Below are positions 8,024-16,450 of a stretch of DNA of 64,000 nucleotides, one piece after another; the first letter of the stretch is position 1, and the number at the start of each line of letters is the position of its first letter. Origin of the DNA: Duganella sp. Root336D2. Lineage in GTDB: Bacteria > Pseudomonadota > Gammaproteobacteria > Burkholderiales > Burkholderiaceae_D. The position numbers and the translations under genes are program-made. Below the pieces are notes generated by a model that did no database searches, was not told where the DNA came from, and saw only the letters and a list, made by a program, of their open reading frames with translations. The stretch lies in NCBI RefSeq assembly GCF_001425005.1, contig NZ_LMDB01000039.1:306163-370162 (forward strand). The letters run 5' to 3'.

Positions 8024-8747
8024 CGCCACTGCCTATGCCTGCCGCTGGCGGGGTGTTTCCCCGGCTGCCAAGGGCGTATTTGCGCTGGCGGGAATCGCAG
8101 CCGCGTGGCTTGCTCGCAGCCCGGGCACGCTGGGCGTGGTCGCGCTGCTGTCGATGCTCGCTACGCTGGCCGGGGCGCGCGTACCAATGCGCAGCTATTT
8201 TGCCGTAGCGGCAGCGCCGCTCGGATTCGTGTTGCTGTCCTGCCTGACGATGCTGGTCACGCCGGCCGGCGGCGGTGGCTGGCGATGGGCGCCGGAACTG
8301 CTGCCAACTGTCGCGCACATCGCGCTGCGTTCATTCGCCACGATGGCAGCGGTGCTCGGCCTGGTGTTGACGACGCCGCTGCCACACCTGCTGTCATTGC
8401 TGCGCCGCCTGCGCGTACCGGAGCTGCTGCTGGACCTGATGGCAGTGTGCTACCGCATGCTGTTCGTCCTGCGCCAGGCATGGGACGAAGCCAGTACTGC
8501 GCAAGCCGCGCGTCTCGGGCATCGCGGTTTGCGCCAGCAATGGCGCTCAATGGGCCTGCTGGCCGGGCAAATGGCGGTGCAGGTGTGGCAACGCGCTTCG
8601 GCAATGCAGATGGCAGCCGATGCGCGCGTCTGCCAGGGCAGCTTACGCTTCCTGCCTGCGTCGTTCCTCAAAGCACGGCGCCAGCTTGCACTCTCGCTTC
8701 TGGCCAGCGCAGCGCTACTGGCGATTTCCTTGCGGGATCGCCTATGA
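8013..8747 (+). CDS. cbiQ: Cobalt ECF transporter T-component CbiQ
   Basis: 244-residue membrane protein, the T (coupling) component of the cobalt importer. Several hydrophobic segments are followed by the cytoplasmic coupling helices with Ala-Arg-containing motifs (QAARLGHRG and QMAADARV), which in ECF transporters contact the ATPase. It overlaps cbiN upstream and shares ATGA with cbiO downstream. The operon position and the family order M-N-Q-O confirm the assignment. Confidence 0.92.
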   Translation: MRIDATAYACRWRGVSPAAKGVFALAGIAAAWLARSPGTLGVVALLSMLATLAGARVPMRSYFAVAAAPLGFVLLSCLTMLVTPAGGGGWRWAPELLPTVAHIALRSFATMAAVLGLVLTTPLPHLLSLLRRLRVPELLLDLMAVCYRMLFVLRQAWDEASTAQAARLGHRGLRQQWRSMGLLAGQMAVQVWQRASAMQMAADARVCQGSLRFLPASFLKARRQLALSLLASAALLAISLRDRL

Positions 8748-9607
8748 AGACATTGATCCAACTGGAAGCGGTGGAGCACGCATTTGCCGATGGAAGTTGC
8801 GGGCTGCGCGGCTGCACACTGTCGCTGGCGCAGGGACGGCGCCACGCGCTGCTTGGCGCGAACGGCGCCGGCAAGACCACGCTGCTGCTGCACCTGAACG
8901 GATTGCTGCGCCCAAGCGCCGGCCGTTTGCGCTGGCACGGCAGCGAGTACGACTACAGCCGCGCCGGATTGACCACGCTGCGAAGCCGCGTCGGCCTGGT
9001 ATTCCAGAACCCGGAGCGCCAGCTCATCTCGGCGCTGGTTGAAGAAGACGTGGCGTTCGGGCCGCTGAACCTGGGCCTCGATGACGCCTCGGTGCGCAGC
9101 CGCGTTTCCGCAGCACTCGATGCAGTAGGGCTGGGCGGCTTTGGCCGCCGTCCCGTGCACCACCTGAGCTTTGGCCAGAAGAAGCGTGTCTGCATCGCTG
9201 GCGTGCTGGCCATGGAACCCGAGGTCCTGCTGCTCGACGAGCCGATGGCAGGCCTGGATACCCCTATGCAGGCAGAACTTGAAGCACTGCTCGACCGCCT
9301 GGCCGCGCGCGGCGTCACGATCATTCTGTCCACCCACGACGTCGACTTCGCCTATCGCTGGGCCGACGAAATCCACATGATGGCTGCGGGCCGCTGCATT
9401 GCGTCCACTCCCGCCCAGGAGCTGGCTTCCCAGTGCGAGGCGTTGCGCGCGGCCGGCCAGCGCTTGCCACAGGCGCTGGTATTGCACACCGAACTGGCGA
9501 AGCGCGGCCTTCTTCCGGCCGCTCCCGCCGCGCGCAGCATTGATGCCGTGCTGGCCGCATTGCACTCGCAGCCAGTCCACGAACCAACAGGAGAACTACA
9601 GACATGA
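8744..9607 (+). CDS. cbiO: Cobalt ECF transporter ATPase CbiO
   Basis: 287-residue ABC ATPase energising the cobalt importer. Walker A is GANGAGKTT, the Q-loop VGLVFQNPERQL is typical of ECF ATPases, the signature is LSFGQKKRVCIAG, and Walker B is LLLDEPMAGLD. The H-loop STHDVDF is also intact. I start at 8744 (ATG in the ATGA overlap with cbiQ); the same frame runs open much further upstream across cbiQ, but that part is antifamily sequence. The signature has Phe-Gly-Gln in place of the usual Ser-Gly-Gly, a common variation in ECF ATPases. Confidence 0.95.
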   Translation: MKTLIQLEAVEHAFADGSCGLRGCTLSLAQGRRHALLGANGAGKTTLLLHLNGLLRPSAGRLRWHGSEYDYSRAGLTTLRSRVGLVFQNPERQLISALVEEDVAFGPLNLGLDDASVRSRVSAALDAVGLGGFGRRPVHHLSFGQKKRVCIAGVLAMEPEVLLLDEPMAGLDTPMQAELEALLDRLAARGVTIILSTHDVDFAYRWADEIHMMAAGRCIASTPAQELASQCEALRAAGQRLPQALVLHTELAKRGLLPAAPAARSIDAVLAALHSQPVHEPTGELQT

Positions 9608-10395
9608 CATCCGGCCAAACAGGCAAGGTCTGGTTTGTCGGCGCCGGTCCCGGCGATCCCGAACTGATCACAGTAAAAGGACAGAAGCTACTGGCGCAAG
9701 CCGGCGCCGTTCTATTCGCCGGCTCACTGGTCGACCGCGCCGCGACGCTGTACGCGCCACCCGGCTGCGTGATCCGCGATTCGAAGGACATGACGCTGGA
9801 AGAAATGACGGCATGGCTCATCGATCAAACACGCGCTCACGCCACCGTAGTGCGGCTGCAGACCGGCGACCCCGGCCTGTACGGCGCCCTGATCGAAATG
9901 GCGCGTCCGCTCAGCGCGGAAGGCATTGAATGGGCCGTCGTGCCGGGCGTTTCGTCCGCCATGGCCTCGATGGCCGCAGCAGGCGAATCAATGACCCTGC
10001 CCGAGGTGACGCAAAGCGTGATCTTCACCCGCGTTGAAGGCCGCACGCCAATGCCGGAAGGTGAGGACCTGGCCAGCCTGGCGGCGCACCGCACCACGCT
10101 GTGCATCTTCCTGTCGATCACCCTGATGTACAAGGTCGAAGCAGCGCTGCGTGCCGCCGGCTGGCCGGAAGACGCCCCCATGCTGGTTGTGCACAAAGCC
10201 AGCTGGCCTGGCGAGGAAAAGATCCTGCGCGGCACCCTGGCCGACATCAAGCAGCGCTGCCGCGAAGCCGGTGTCGCCAGCCAGGCCATGATCGTTGCCA
10301 GCCCGACGCTGGGCGCACTGCACTGGGAGAGCCTGGTGCGGTCCAAATTGTATGACCCAACCTTTACCCACCGTTTCAGAAAGGCCAGCGCATGA
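9604..10395 (+). CDS. cobM: Precorrin-4 C11-methyltransferase
   Basis: 263-residue SAM-dependent tetrapyrrole methylase that methylates C-11 of (cobalt-)precorrin-4. The N-terminal GAGPGDPELIT motif binds SAM, and RLQTGDPGLYGA and VPGVSSAMASMAAAG are the family's other signatures. It follows cbiO with an ATGA overlap. Because the operon has cbiX, cbiD and cbiG, the substrate in vivo is probably the cobalt-containing intermediate, so CbiF would be an equally suitable name. Confidence 0.93.
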   Translation: MTSGQTGKVWFVGAGPGDPELITVKGQKLLAQAGAVLFAGSLVDRAATLYAPPGCVIRDSKDMTLEEMTAWLIDQTRAHATVVRLQTGDPGLYGALIEMARPLSAEGIEWAVVPGVSSAMASMAAAGESMTLPEVTQSVIFTRVEGRTPMPEGEDLASLAAHRTTLCIFLSITLMYKVEAALRAAGWPEDAPMLVVHKASWPGEEKILRGTLADIKQRCREAGVASQAMIVASPTLGALHWESLVRSKLYDPTFTHRFRKASA

Positions 10396-11294
10396 ACCAA
10401 CCCATCATGATGCCAGCGATTGCAGCAGCGAGCGATACCATCCTCATCGTCGGCCATGGCTCCCGCGAAGAGTCCGGCAACCAGGAAATCCGCGACTTCG
10501 TCGACATGTGGCGCGCGCGCCGGCCAGGCTGGCGCATTGAGTTATGTTTCATCGAGTTCGCGCCTCCCGAGCTGAATGCCAGCCTGCAGGCGGTGGCTGC
10601 CAATTCGCGCCGCGTGCTGGTGGTGCCGCTGATCCTGAATGCCGCCGGCCACGTCAAGATGGAAATCCCGGAAGCCATCGAAGGCGCACGCATCACCTGC
10701 CCGCACACGGAATTCCTGCTGGCGCCCCATTTGACCGCCTGTGATCCGGTGCTGGCCATCCTCAAGCGCCGCCTGCGCAAGGCCATGGGATCGCTCGACA
10801 TGCCCGATCCGACCACCACCGGAGTGGTAATACTGGGACGGGGCTCTTCCGACCGTGGCGCCAACGGTGAAATGGCCAAGATGGCGCGCTGGCTGCTGGA
10901 AGAGGGCGACCACGAATTGGTGGACCTGGCCTTCACCGGTATCACCTGGCCACGCCTGGAGAAGGTAGTACAGCGCCAGGTAACGCTGGGCATGCGCCAG
11001 CTTGTGGTGTTGCCGTATTACCTGTACACCGGCACGCTGATACAGCGCATCCATCGCCAGGTCGAACACCTGCGCGCGCAATATCCGCAAGTGCGTTTCG
11101 CCTGCACTGAGCATTTCGGCTTCGAAGCCGAGATCTTCGCACTGATGGACCAGCGCGTGGAAGACCTGCGAGCAGGTGTGCCGGATAGCCGCCTGCCTTG
11201 CGACGGTTGCAGCTACCGTGAGATTGCGCATGATCACGGCCACGGTCACTCCCATGCGCACACGCACGAACACACCGAGGCGCAGCCGGCATGA
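10392..11294 (+). CDS. cbiX: Sirohydrochlorin cobaltochelatase CbiX, long form with His-rich tail
   Basis: 300-residue chelatase that inserts Co2+ into sirohydrochlorin (precorrin-2 level), the entry step of the early-cobalt corrin pathway. The N-terminal half has the CbiX/SirB active-site motif LIVGHGSREE and the second half has a repeat-like ILGRGSSDRGANGE segment, consistent with the long two-domain form. A Cys pair (CDGC) near residue 269 and a histidine-rich C-terminus (HDHGHGHSHAHTHEH) are visible; in Bacillus CbiX similar elements hold an Fe-S cluster and metal ions. It lies between cobM and cobH with 4-bp overlaps. The tail may store or deliver cobalt. Confidence 0.93.
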   Translation: MNQPIMMPAIAAASDTILIVGHGSREESGNQEIRDFVDMWRARRPGWRIELCFIEFAPPELNASLQAVAANSRRVLVVPLILNAAGHVKMEIPEAIEGARITCPHTEFLLAPHLTACDPVLAILKRRLRKAMGSLDMPDPTTTGVVILGRGSSDRGANGEMAKMARWLLEEGDHELVDLAFTGITWPRLEKVVQRQVTLGMRQLVVLPYYLYTGTLIQRIHRQVEHLRAQYPQVRFACTEHFGFEAEIFALMDQRVEDLRAGVPDSRLPCDGCSYREIAHDHGHGHSHAHTHEHTEAQPA

Positions 11295-11971
11295 GTACCA
11301 TCAACACGGTTACCGAGCAGCTGACGCGCGCCGGCCAGGTAATCGAGCATGACAGTTTCGCCATTATCGACGCTGAAGTCGGCGGGCACACGTACACCGA
11401 ATCGCAGTGGCCGATCGTGCGGCGCATGATCCATGCAAATGCGGATTTCGACTTCAACGGCCTGACCGATTTCCATCCGTCAGCAGTGCGCGCCGGCATC
11501 GCCGCCATGCTGGCCGGCGGCACGCCCATCGTGGCCGACGTTGAGATGATCTGTTCCGGGCTGTCGCAACCGCGCCTGGCGCATTTCGGCATGAAGACGC
11601 ACCAGTTCATCAGCGACACCGACGTCATTGAGGCAGCCAAGGCGGAAGACACCACCCGTGCCGTGCAGGCAATGCGCAAGGCGCACCGGCTTGGCCTGCT
11701 TGAGGGGGCCATCGTCGGCATCGGCAATGCACCAACGGCGCTGATCGAGCTGGTACGACTTATCCGCGAAGAAGGATTGCGCCCGGCCCTGGTGGTCGGC
11801 ATGCCGGTAGGATTCGTCTCCGCCGCTGAATCAAAAGACCTGATGGCGGAAGTGGCCGAAGTGCCGTGGATCGTCATTCGCGGCCGCAAAGGCGGCTCGA
11901 CGCTGGTGGTCGCGGCCCTGCATGCACTGCTGGCACTGGCCGAGGCAAAGCAGAAAGCAGGACTGGCATGA
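11291..11971 (+). CDS. cobH: Precorrin-8X methylmutase
   Basis: 226-residue CobH/CbiC family enzyme that moves a methyl group from C-11 to C-12 to give hydrogenobyrinic or cobyrinic acid. It shows IEHDSFAIIDAEVG at residues about 18-31, the catalytic-His region (RRMIHANADFDF), and GNAPTAL plus VGMPVGFVSAAESK near the C-terminus, all typical. ATGA overlaps join it to cbiX and cbiD. Confidence 0.94.
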   Translation: MSTINTVTEQLTRAGQVIEHDSFAIIDAEVGGHTYTESQWPIVRRMIHANADFDFNGLTDFHPSAVRAGIAAMLAGGTPIVADVEMICSGLSQPRLAHFGMKTHQFISDTDVIEAAKAEDTTRAVQAMRKAHRLGLLEGAIVGIGNAPTALIELVRLIREEGLRPALVVGMPVGFVSAAESKDLMAEVAEVPWIVIRGRKGGSTLVVAALHALLALAEAKQKAGLA

Positions 11972-13179
11972 AAGAAAAGGCAGCGGCCGAACGCGGCACA
12001 CGCACCGGTTTCACGACCGGCGCCTGTGCTGCTGCGGCAGCGCGCGCTGCGGTGCTTGGCCTGGCAACGGGCCAGGTGCCCGGCGAGATTGAAAGCCTGC
12101 TGCCGAATGGCAGCCGGGTGCGTTTCGCCGTGCATGACGGCGGCTGCGATGCGCAGTCAGCGCACGCCATGGTGGTCAAGTTCGCCGGCGACGATCCCGA
12201 TTGCACCGACGGCGCCCACCTGACGGTCGACTTGCGCCTGTTGCCCGGCCGGGCTGGCGACGTACTGTATGTGGCCGGCGACGGCGTCGGCACGGTGACC
12301 ATGCCCGGACTCGGGCTGGAAGTCGGCGGGCCGGCCATCAATCCGGTTCCGCGCCGTAACATCGCCGACAACCTGCGCGAAGCCGCACCCGGCCTGCTCC
12401 AGGAGCACGGTATCGAAGTCACCATCAGCGTGCCGGACGGGCAAGTGATGGCCAAGAAGACCACCAATGCGCGCCTGGGCATCCTGGGCGGCATCAGCAT
12501 CCTCGGCACCACCGGTATCGTCAAACCGTATTCGACGGCGGCCTGGCGTGCCAGCGTGGTGCAGGGCGTGCAGGTGGCGGCGACCACCGGCCACGAAGTG
12601 GTGGCCCTGACCACCGGCGGCCGCACCGAGACCTTCGCCATCGCTACCCTGCGCGCCGAACGTCCCGAACTGCCATCGGCCTGCTTCGTGCAAATGGGCG
12701 ACTTCCTGCGCTATGCGCTGGACGAAGCGGCTTCGCAGCGCATCGGTCTCGTTGTACTGGCGGTCATGGTCGGCAAGCTGACCAAGATCGCGCAGGGCGA
12801 AACAATCACCCACGCCAACCGCAGCGAAGTCGATACCGACCTGGTGGCCGAGATCGCGCGCCGCATTGGCGCCGCCCCCGAAGACTGCGCTGCCATCGCC
12901 GCGGCCGAAACTGCGCGCTTTGGCGCCGAACTGATGGTCGAACGCGGCCTGGGCGATGCTTTCCACCACGCGTTGGCCCAAGCCGCTATCGATACCCTGA
13001 CCGCGCCCGAGCGCTATGGCCGCGCATTCCAGCTGCGCGTGCTGGTGTGCGACTTCAGCGGCAACCAGGTAGCCGATGTCTGGTCGGCAGCCGCACAGCC
13101 GCAGGGGCAACCGGCCGATGCAAGGCGAATCGGTATCGACCACATCCTCGATGTCGACCCCGAACCAATTCCTGAGTGA
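11968..13179 (+). CDS. cbiD: Cobalt-precorrin-5B C1-methyltransferase CbiD
   Basis: 403-residue CbiD enzyme, which methylates C-1 in the anaerobic (early cobalt) route. Family signatures: RTGFTTGACAAAAARAA at the start, VGTVTMPGLGLEVGGPAINPVPR in the middle and GGISILGTTGIVKPYS further on. I start at 11968 inside the ATGA junction with cobH; the longer frame would lie inside cobH. Presence of CbiD (not CobF) together with CbiX and CbiG points to the early-cobalt pathway. Confidence 0.94.
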   Translation: MKEKAAAERGTRTGFTTGACAAAAARAAVLGLATGQVPGEIESLLPNGSRVRFAVHDGGCDAQSAHAMVVKFAGDDPDCTDGAHLTVDLRLLPGRAGDVLYVAGDGVGTVTMPGLGLEVGGPAINPVPRRNIADNLREAAPGLLQEHGIEVTISVPDGQVMAKKTTNARLGILGGISILGTTGIVKPYSTAAWRASVVQGVQVAATTGHEVVALTTGGRTETFAIATLRAERPELPSACFVQMGDFLRYALDEAASQRIGLVVLAVMVGKLTKIAQGETITHANRSEVDTDLVAEIARRIGAAPEDCAAIAAAETARFGAELMVERGLGDAFHHALAQAAIDTLTAPERYGRAFQLRVLVCDFSGNQVADVWSAAAQPQGQPADARRIGIDHILDVDPEPIPE

Positions 13180-13183
13180 TTCA

Positions 13184-14500
13184 ATGAATACTTGTCTAAC
13201 TGATCCCAATCCCTGCCGCGTGATCGGCGTACTGGATGACGGCGCGGGCAGCCTGAATGCGACAGCGCTGGCCTGGCTGCGCAATGCCGACGTGGTAATT
13301 GGCGGTACCCGCACGCTCGCGCTGCTGAAGAATGAACTCAAGCCAGGCGCCATCAGTCGCGACCTGACTGCGCGGCTGAGGGAGGTACCCGATTGGGTGC
13401 GGTCCGCACGCGCCGACAACCTGTGCTGCGTGGTGCTGGCAACCGGCGATCCGCTGTGCCACGGCATAGCGCCTTACCTGGCGCAGCACCTGTGCGTACA
13501 GGCGCTTGAGATCCTGCCCAATCTCTCGACACTGCAGCTGGCTTGCGCGCGCGTCGGGCTGGCTTGGCAGGATGCGCGCATCGTGTCGGTCCACGCGCGC
13601 GATGCCGGCGAATGGTCGCGCGGCAGTCCGCCCGGACATGGCCTGTACGCGCTGGCCCAGGCGCTGCGCCAGCATTCGCGCCTGCTGGTACTGACCAGCC
13701 CGGACAACAGTCCGGATCGCGTCGCCCGCCTGCTTCTGGCTGAAGGCCTGGGCGACGACTTCCATATGGCGGTAGCGGAAAACCTGCTGCAGCCGGAAGA
13801 GCGCGTGCTGGCCGAACTCAGTCCGCAGGAGGCGGCGGGCATGCGCTTCGCGGCCCTGAATGTGGTATTGCTGTGGCGCGTGACACCGATACCGCAGCCT
13901 GTGCGCTTTGGCCTGGCGGATGCCGAGTTCGAACAACGGCAGCCGGAAAAAGGGTTGATCACCAAACAGGAGGTGCGCGCTGTCAGCCTGGCGCGGCTGC
14001 AGCTGCGGGCCGACAGCGTGGTGTGGGATATCGGTGCCGGTTCCGGCTCGGTGGGACTGGAAGCAGCACGCCTGTGCCCACAAGGCCACGTTTTCGCCAT
14101 CGAGAAGAACGAAGAAGACTGCGCCATCGCCGGCCGCAACCACGCTGCCTTCGGCGTTGCCAACTACAGCCTTTACCATGCCAAAGCACCCGAAGGCCTG
14201 GATGCCTGGCCCGATCCGGATGCGGTCTTCATCGGCGGTTCGGGCGGCGAGCTGGCAGGCCTGATCACGGGGATCTTGAGCCGCCTGCGGCCGAACGGCA
14301 CGCTGGTGATGAACTTCGTCACGCTGGAGAACCTGGCCACCGCCACCGCCGCGCTGCAGGCGCTCGAGGGTGAGGGCGTATCCTGGGACGTCCTGCAGCT
14401 ACAGGCTGCACGCAGCAAGCCGATCCTGCACATGCACCGCATGGCGGCCGAAAATCCAGTGTGGATCGTCTGCGCGCGCCGCGTGGGAGGACCGGCATGA
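13184..14500 (+). CDS. cobL: Bifunctional precorrin-6Y C5,15-methyltransferase (CbiE-CbiT fusion)
   Basis: 438-residue fusion. Residues about 12-210 are a tetrapyrrole methylase (CbiE) and about 225-435 a class I methyltransferase-decarboxylase (CbiT) with a SAM motif WDIGAGSGSVGLEAA. Together they methylate C-5 and C-15 and decarboxylate the acetate side chain at C-12. The start ATG at 13184 is 4 nt after the cbiD stop; a longer frame reads back into cbiD and is not family-like. The fusion is the normal CobL form. Confidence 0.93.
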   Translation: MNTCLTDPNPCRVIGVLDDGAGSLNATALAWLRNADVVIGGTRTLALLKNELKPGAISRDLTARLREVPDWVRSARADNLCCVVLATGDPLCHGIAPYLAQHLCVQALEILPNLSTLQLACARVGLAWQDARIVSVHARDAGEWSRGSPPGHGLYALAQALRQHSRLLVLTSPDNSPDRVARLLLAEGLGDDFHMAVAENLLQPEERVLAELSPQEAAGMRFAALNVVLLWRVTPIPQPVRFGLADAEFEQRQPEKGLITKQEVRAVSLARLQLRADSVVWDIGAGSGSVGLEAARLCPQGHVFAIEKNEEDCAIAGRNHAAFGVANYSLYHAKAPEGLDAWPDPDAVFIGGSGGELAGLITGILSRLRPNGTLVMNFVTLENLATATAALQALEGEGVSWDVLQLQAARSKPILHMHRMAAENPVWIVCARRVGGPA

Positions 14501-15288
14501 GCGGCACCTTATGGGGAATTTCGCTTGGCCCCGGCGATCCGGGCCTGATCACACGCGCCGCCTGGGACGCATTGCAGCGCCGCGACGCGATCTGGGTTTA
14601 TCCCGCCCGCAGCGGCAAGACGCCCAGCTATGCGCTGGATATCGTGCTGCGCGCCGGACTGGAGCCGCCGGCCGAGCATCAGCTGCTGCTTTTCCCCATG
14701 ACCCATGACGGCGAGAAGCTCGCGCGCGCCTGGCTGAGGGCGGCCGAAATTGTGCTGCCCTGGCTGCGCGCCGGCCGCGACGTACTGTTCCTGGTCGAAG
14801 GCGACGCCAGCACCTACGCCACTTTCGGCCACTTGGCCCGCACGGTGCGCGCTTTGGACGAGCAGGTGCCGGTGCAGGTCATCGCTGGCGTCAACTCCTT
14901 CACTGCCGCCTGCGCCGACGTGGCTGTGCCATTCGCGGAGCAGGACGACACGGTAGCTATCGTCCCGGCAGCGTACGGCGTGAGCGCTGTCGACCGGCTG
15001 CTGCCCGACTTCGACACCCTGGTGCTGATGAAGGTCAAGCCATTGCTCGATGAACTGATCGACTGGCTGGAACACAAGGACTTGCTGTCCGGAGCGCACT
15101 TCATCGAACGCGTTGGCGCACCTGACGAGCGCCGCTTCAGCGCCGACGAAATCCTTGCACTGCGCGGCACCAAAGTCAGCTACCTCTCGCTGCTGATCCT
15201 CAAACACCCGCATCGCATTCGCGGCGAACGAATCAAAGGCTGCCTTAAAAAGACCAGCCCCCAACCAACCTCCCTGGAGACTGCATGA
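14497..15288 (+). CDS. cobI: Precorrin-2 C20-methyltransferase
   Basis: 263-residue tetrapyrrole methylase acting at C-20 of (cobalt-)precorrin-2. Motifs: GISLGPGDPGLIT for SAM binding, VLFLVEGDASTYATFGHL and VIAGVNSFTAACA, characteristic of CobI/CbiL. The start at 14497 sits in the ATGA overlap with cobL; an upstream in-frame ATG lies within cobL. Confidence 0.93.
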   Translation: MSGTLWGISLGPGDPGLITRAAWDALQRRDAIWVYPARSGKTPSYALDIVLRAGLEPPAEHQLLLFPMTHDGEKLARAWLRAAEIVLPWLRAGRDVLFLVEGDASTYATFGHLARTVRALDEQVPVQVIAGVNSFTAACADVAVPFAEQDDTVAIVPAAYGVSAVDRLLPDFDTLVLMKVKPLLDELIDWLEHKDLLSGAHFIERVGAPDERRFSADEILALRGTKVSYLSLLILKHPHRIRGERIKGCLKKTSPQPTSLETA

Positions 15289-16049
15289 GCAGCTTATCAA
15301 TTGTGGACACATCGACCCCGCGCTTATGCCTGGTCGCCATCACCAAGCACGGCGCAGCGCAGGCAGCACGCCTGGCCGGCGACCTGCCCGGCGCCGATAT
15401 CTGCACGTCCGCCAAGTTCGCGGCGCAGTTTACCGGCTTGCCGAACAAGGTCCGCGCTTACGACGGCGCACTGCGCGACGAAATCGGCCCACTGTTTGCA
15501 GGCTACGACCAGGTCATATTCTTCGTGTCGCTGGGCGCCGTAGTGCGCCTGATCGCGCCGCACCTGCGCAGCAAGGATGAAGACCCGGGCGTGATCGTGG
15601 TCGACGACGCCGGCCAGTACGTCATCCCGGTGCTGTCCGGCCACGTCGGCGGCGCCAACGAATGGAGCGAGCGCGTAGCCGACCTGCTGGGTGCAGCACC
15701 GGTGCTGACCACCGCATCGGACGTCGGCCGCACGATCCCTGTGGATATCCTCGGGCGCCACCTTGGCTGGCGCGTCGAGGCGCCAAAGATCAACATCACG
15801 CGCGTCTCGGCGCACGTCGTGAACGGCGAACCGATCGCCTTCGTGCAGGAAGCGGGCAGCCCAAACTGGTGGACCCGCCCAACGCCGCTGCCGGAAAACA
15901 TCCACTTCTTCACCCGCTTCGACGATGTGCTGCTGGAACGTTACACCGCGCTGCTGTGGGTAACCCATGCCGAGGTACCGGAAGAACGCTGGAATGCGCT
16001 GCACGAGCGCCTGGTGGTCTACCGCCCGCCGCAGGAAAGCACAGCGTGA
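15285..16049 (+). CDS. cbiG: CbiG N-terminal and middle domains (cobalt-precorrin-5A hydrolase part 1)
   Basis: 254-residue protein covering the N-terminal and central domains of cobalt-precorrin-5A hydrolase, which opens the delta-lactone and releases acetaldehyde. Motifs: VFFVSLGAVVRLIAPHL-type segment around residue 80 and VIPVLSGHVGGANEW at about 112-126, both strongly conserved. The C-terminal domain of canonical CbiG (about 120 residues) is not here but is encoded as the next gene, so CbiG is split in this operon. It overlaps cobI by ATGA and touches the next gene. Confidence 0.9.
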   Translation: MSSLSIVDTSTPRLCLVAITKHGAAQAARLAGDLPGADICTSAKFAAQFTGLPNKVRAYDGALRDEIGPLFAGYDQVIFFVSLGAVVRLIAPHLRSKDEDPGVIVVDDAGQYVIPVLSGHVGGANEWSERVADLLGAAPVLTTASDVGRTIPVDILGRHLGWRVEAPKINITRVSAHVVNGEPIAFVQEAGSPNWWTRPTPLPENIHFFTRFDDVLLERYTALLWVTHAEVPEERWNALHERLVVYRPPQESTA

Positions 16050-16051
16050 GC

Positions 16052-16450
16052 ATGTTTACTATCGGCCTGGGTTGCGACCGTGGCGCCATGCTGCAAACGG
16101 TTCGTGATGCTGTACACGCAGCACTGCGCGCAGCCGGCGCCCAGCCTGGCCAAGTGGCCGCCGCCGCGAGCATCACCCTGAAGCGCGATGAGGAGGCGCT
16201 GCTCGCCTTCGCGCAGGAAGCCGGCTGGCCGCTGCATTTCTACGCCCCGGAAGAACTGGCCGCGGTGCCGGTACCCAATCCATCCGAAACGGTGCGCCGC
16301 TACACCGGAACGCCATCGGTCAGCGAGGCGGCCGCGCTGCTGGCAGCCGGCCCAGGCACACCAATGACCGCACTGGTCGTTGAAAAATTCAAACTGCGAG
16401 GCGTGGACAACCGCAATGTCACCGTCTCCATCGCAAGGAAGAACCCATGA
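16052..16450 (+). CDS. cobE: CobE / CbiG C-terminal-domain protein
   Basis: 132-residue stand-alone copy of the CbiG C-terminal domain, equal to CobE. Family features are IGLGCDRGA at residues 4-12, ASITLKRDEEALLAFA in the middle and GTPSVSEAAALLAAG before the end. Together with the previous gene it would rebuild a complete CbiG. An alternative GTG start at 16046 would make a GTGA overlap with the upstream gene, as seen elsewhere in the operon; the two starts differ by two residues. Confidence 0.88.
   Translation: MFTIGLGCDRGAMLQTVRDAVHAALRAAGAQPGQVAAAASITLKRDEEALLAFAQEAGWPLHFYAPEELAAVPVPNPSETVRRYTGTPSVSEAAALLAAGPGTPMTALVVEKFKLRGVDNRNVTVSIARKNP

Noticed and set aside
8105..8743. Upstream extension of cbiO through cbiQ
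   Set aside because: The frame lies inside cbiQ; the ATG at 8744 gives a complete ATPase with an ATGA overlap.
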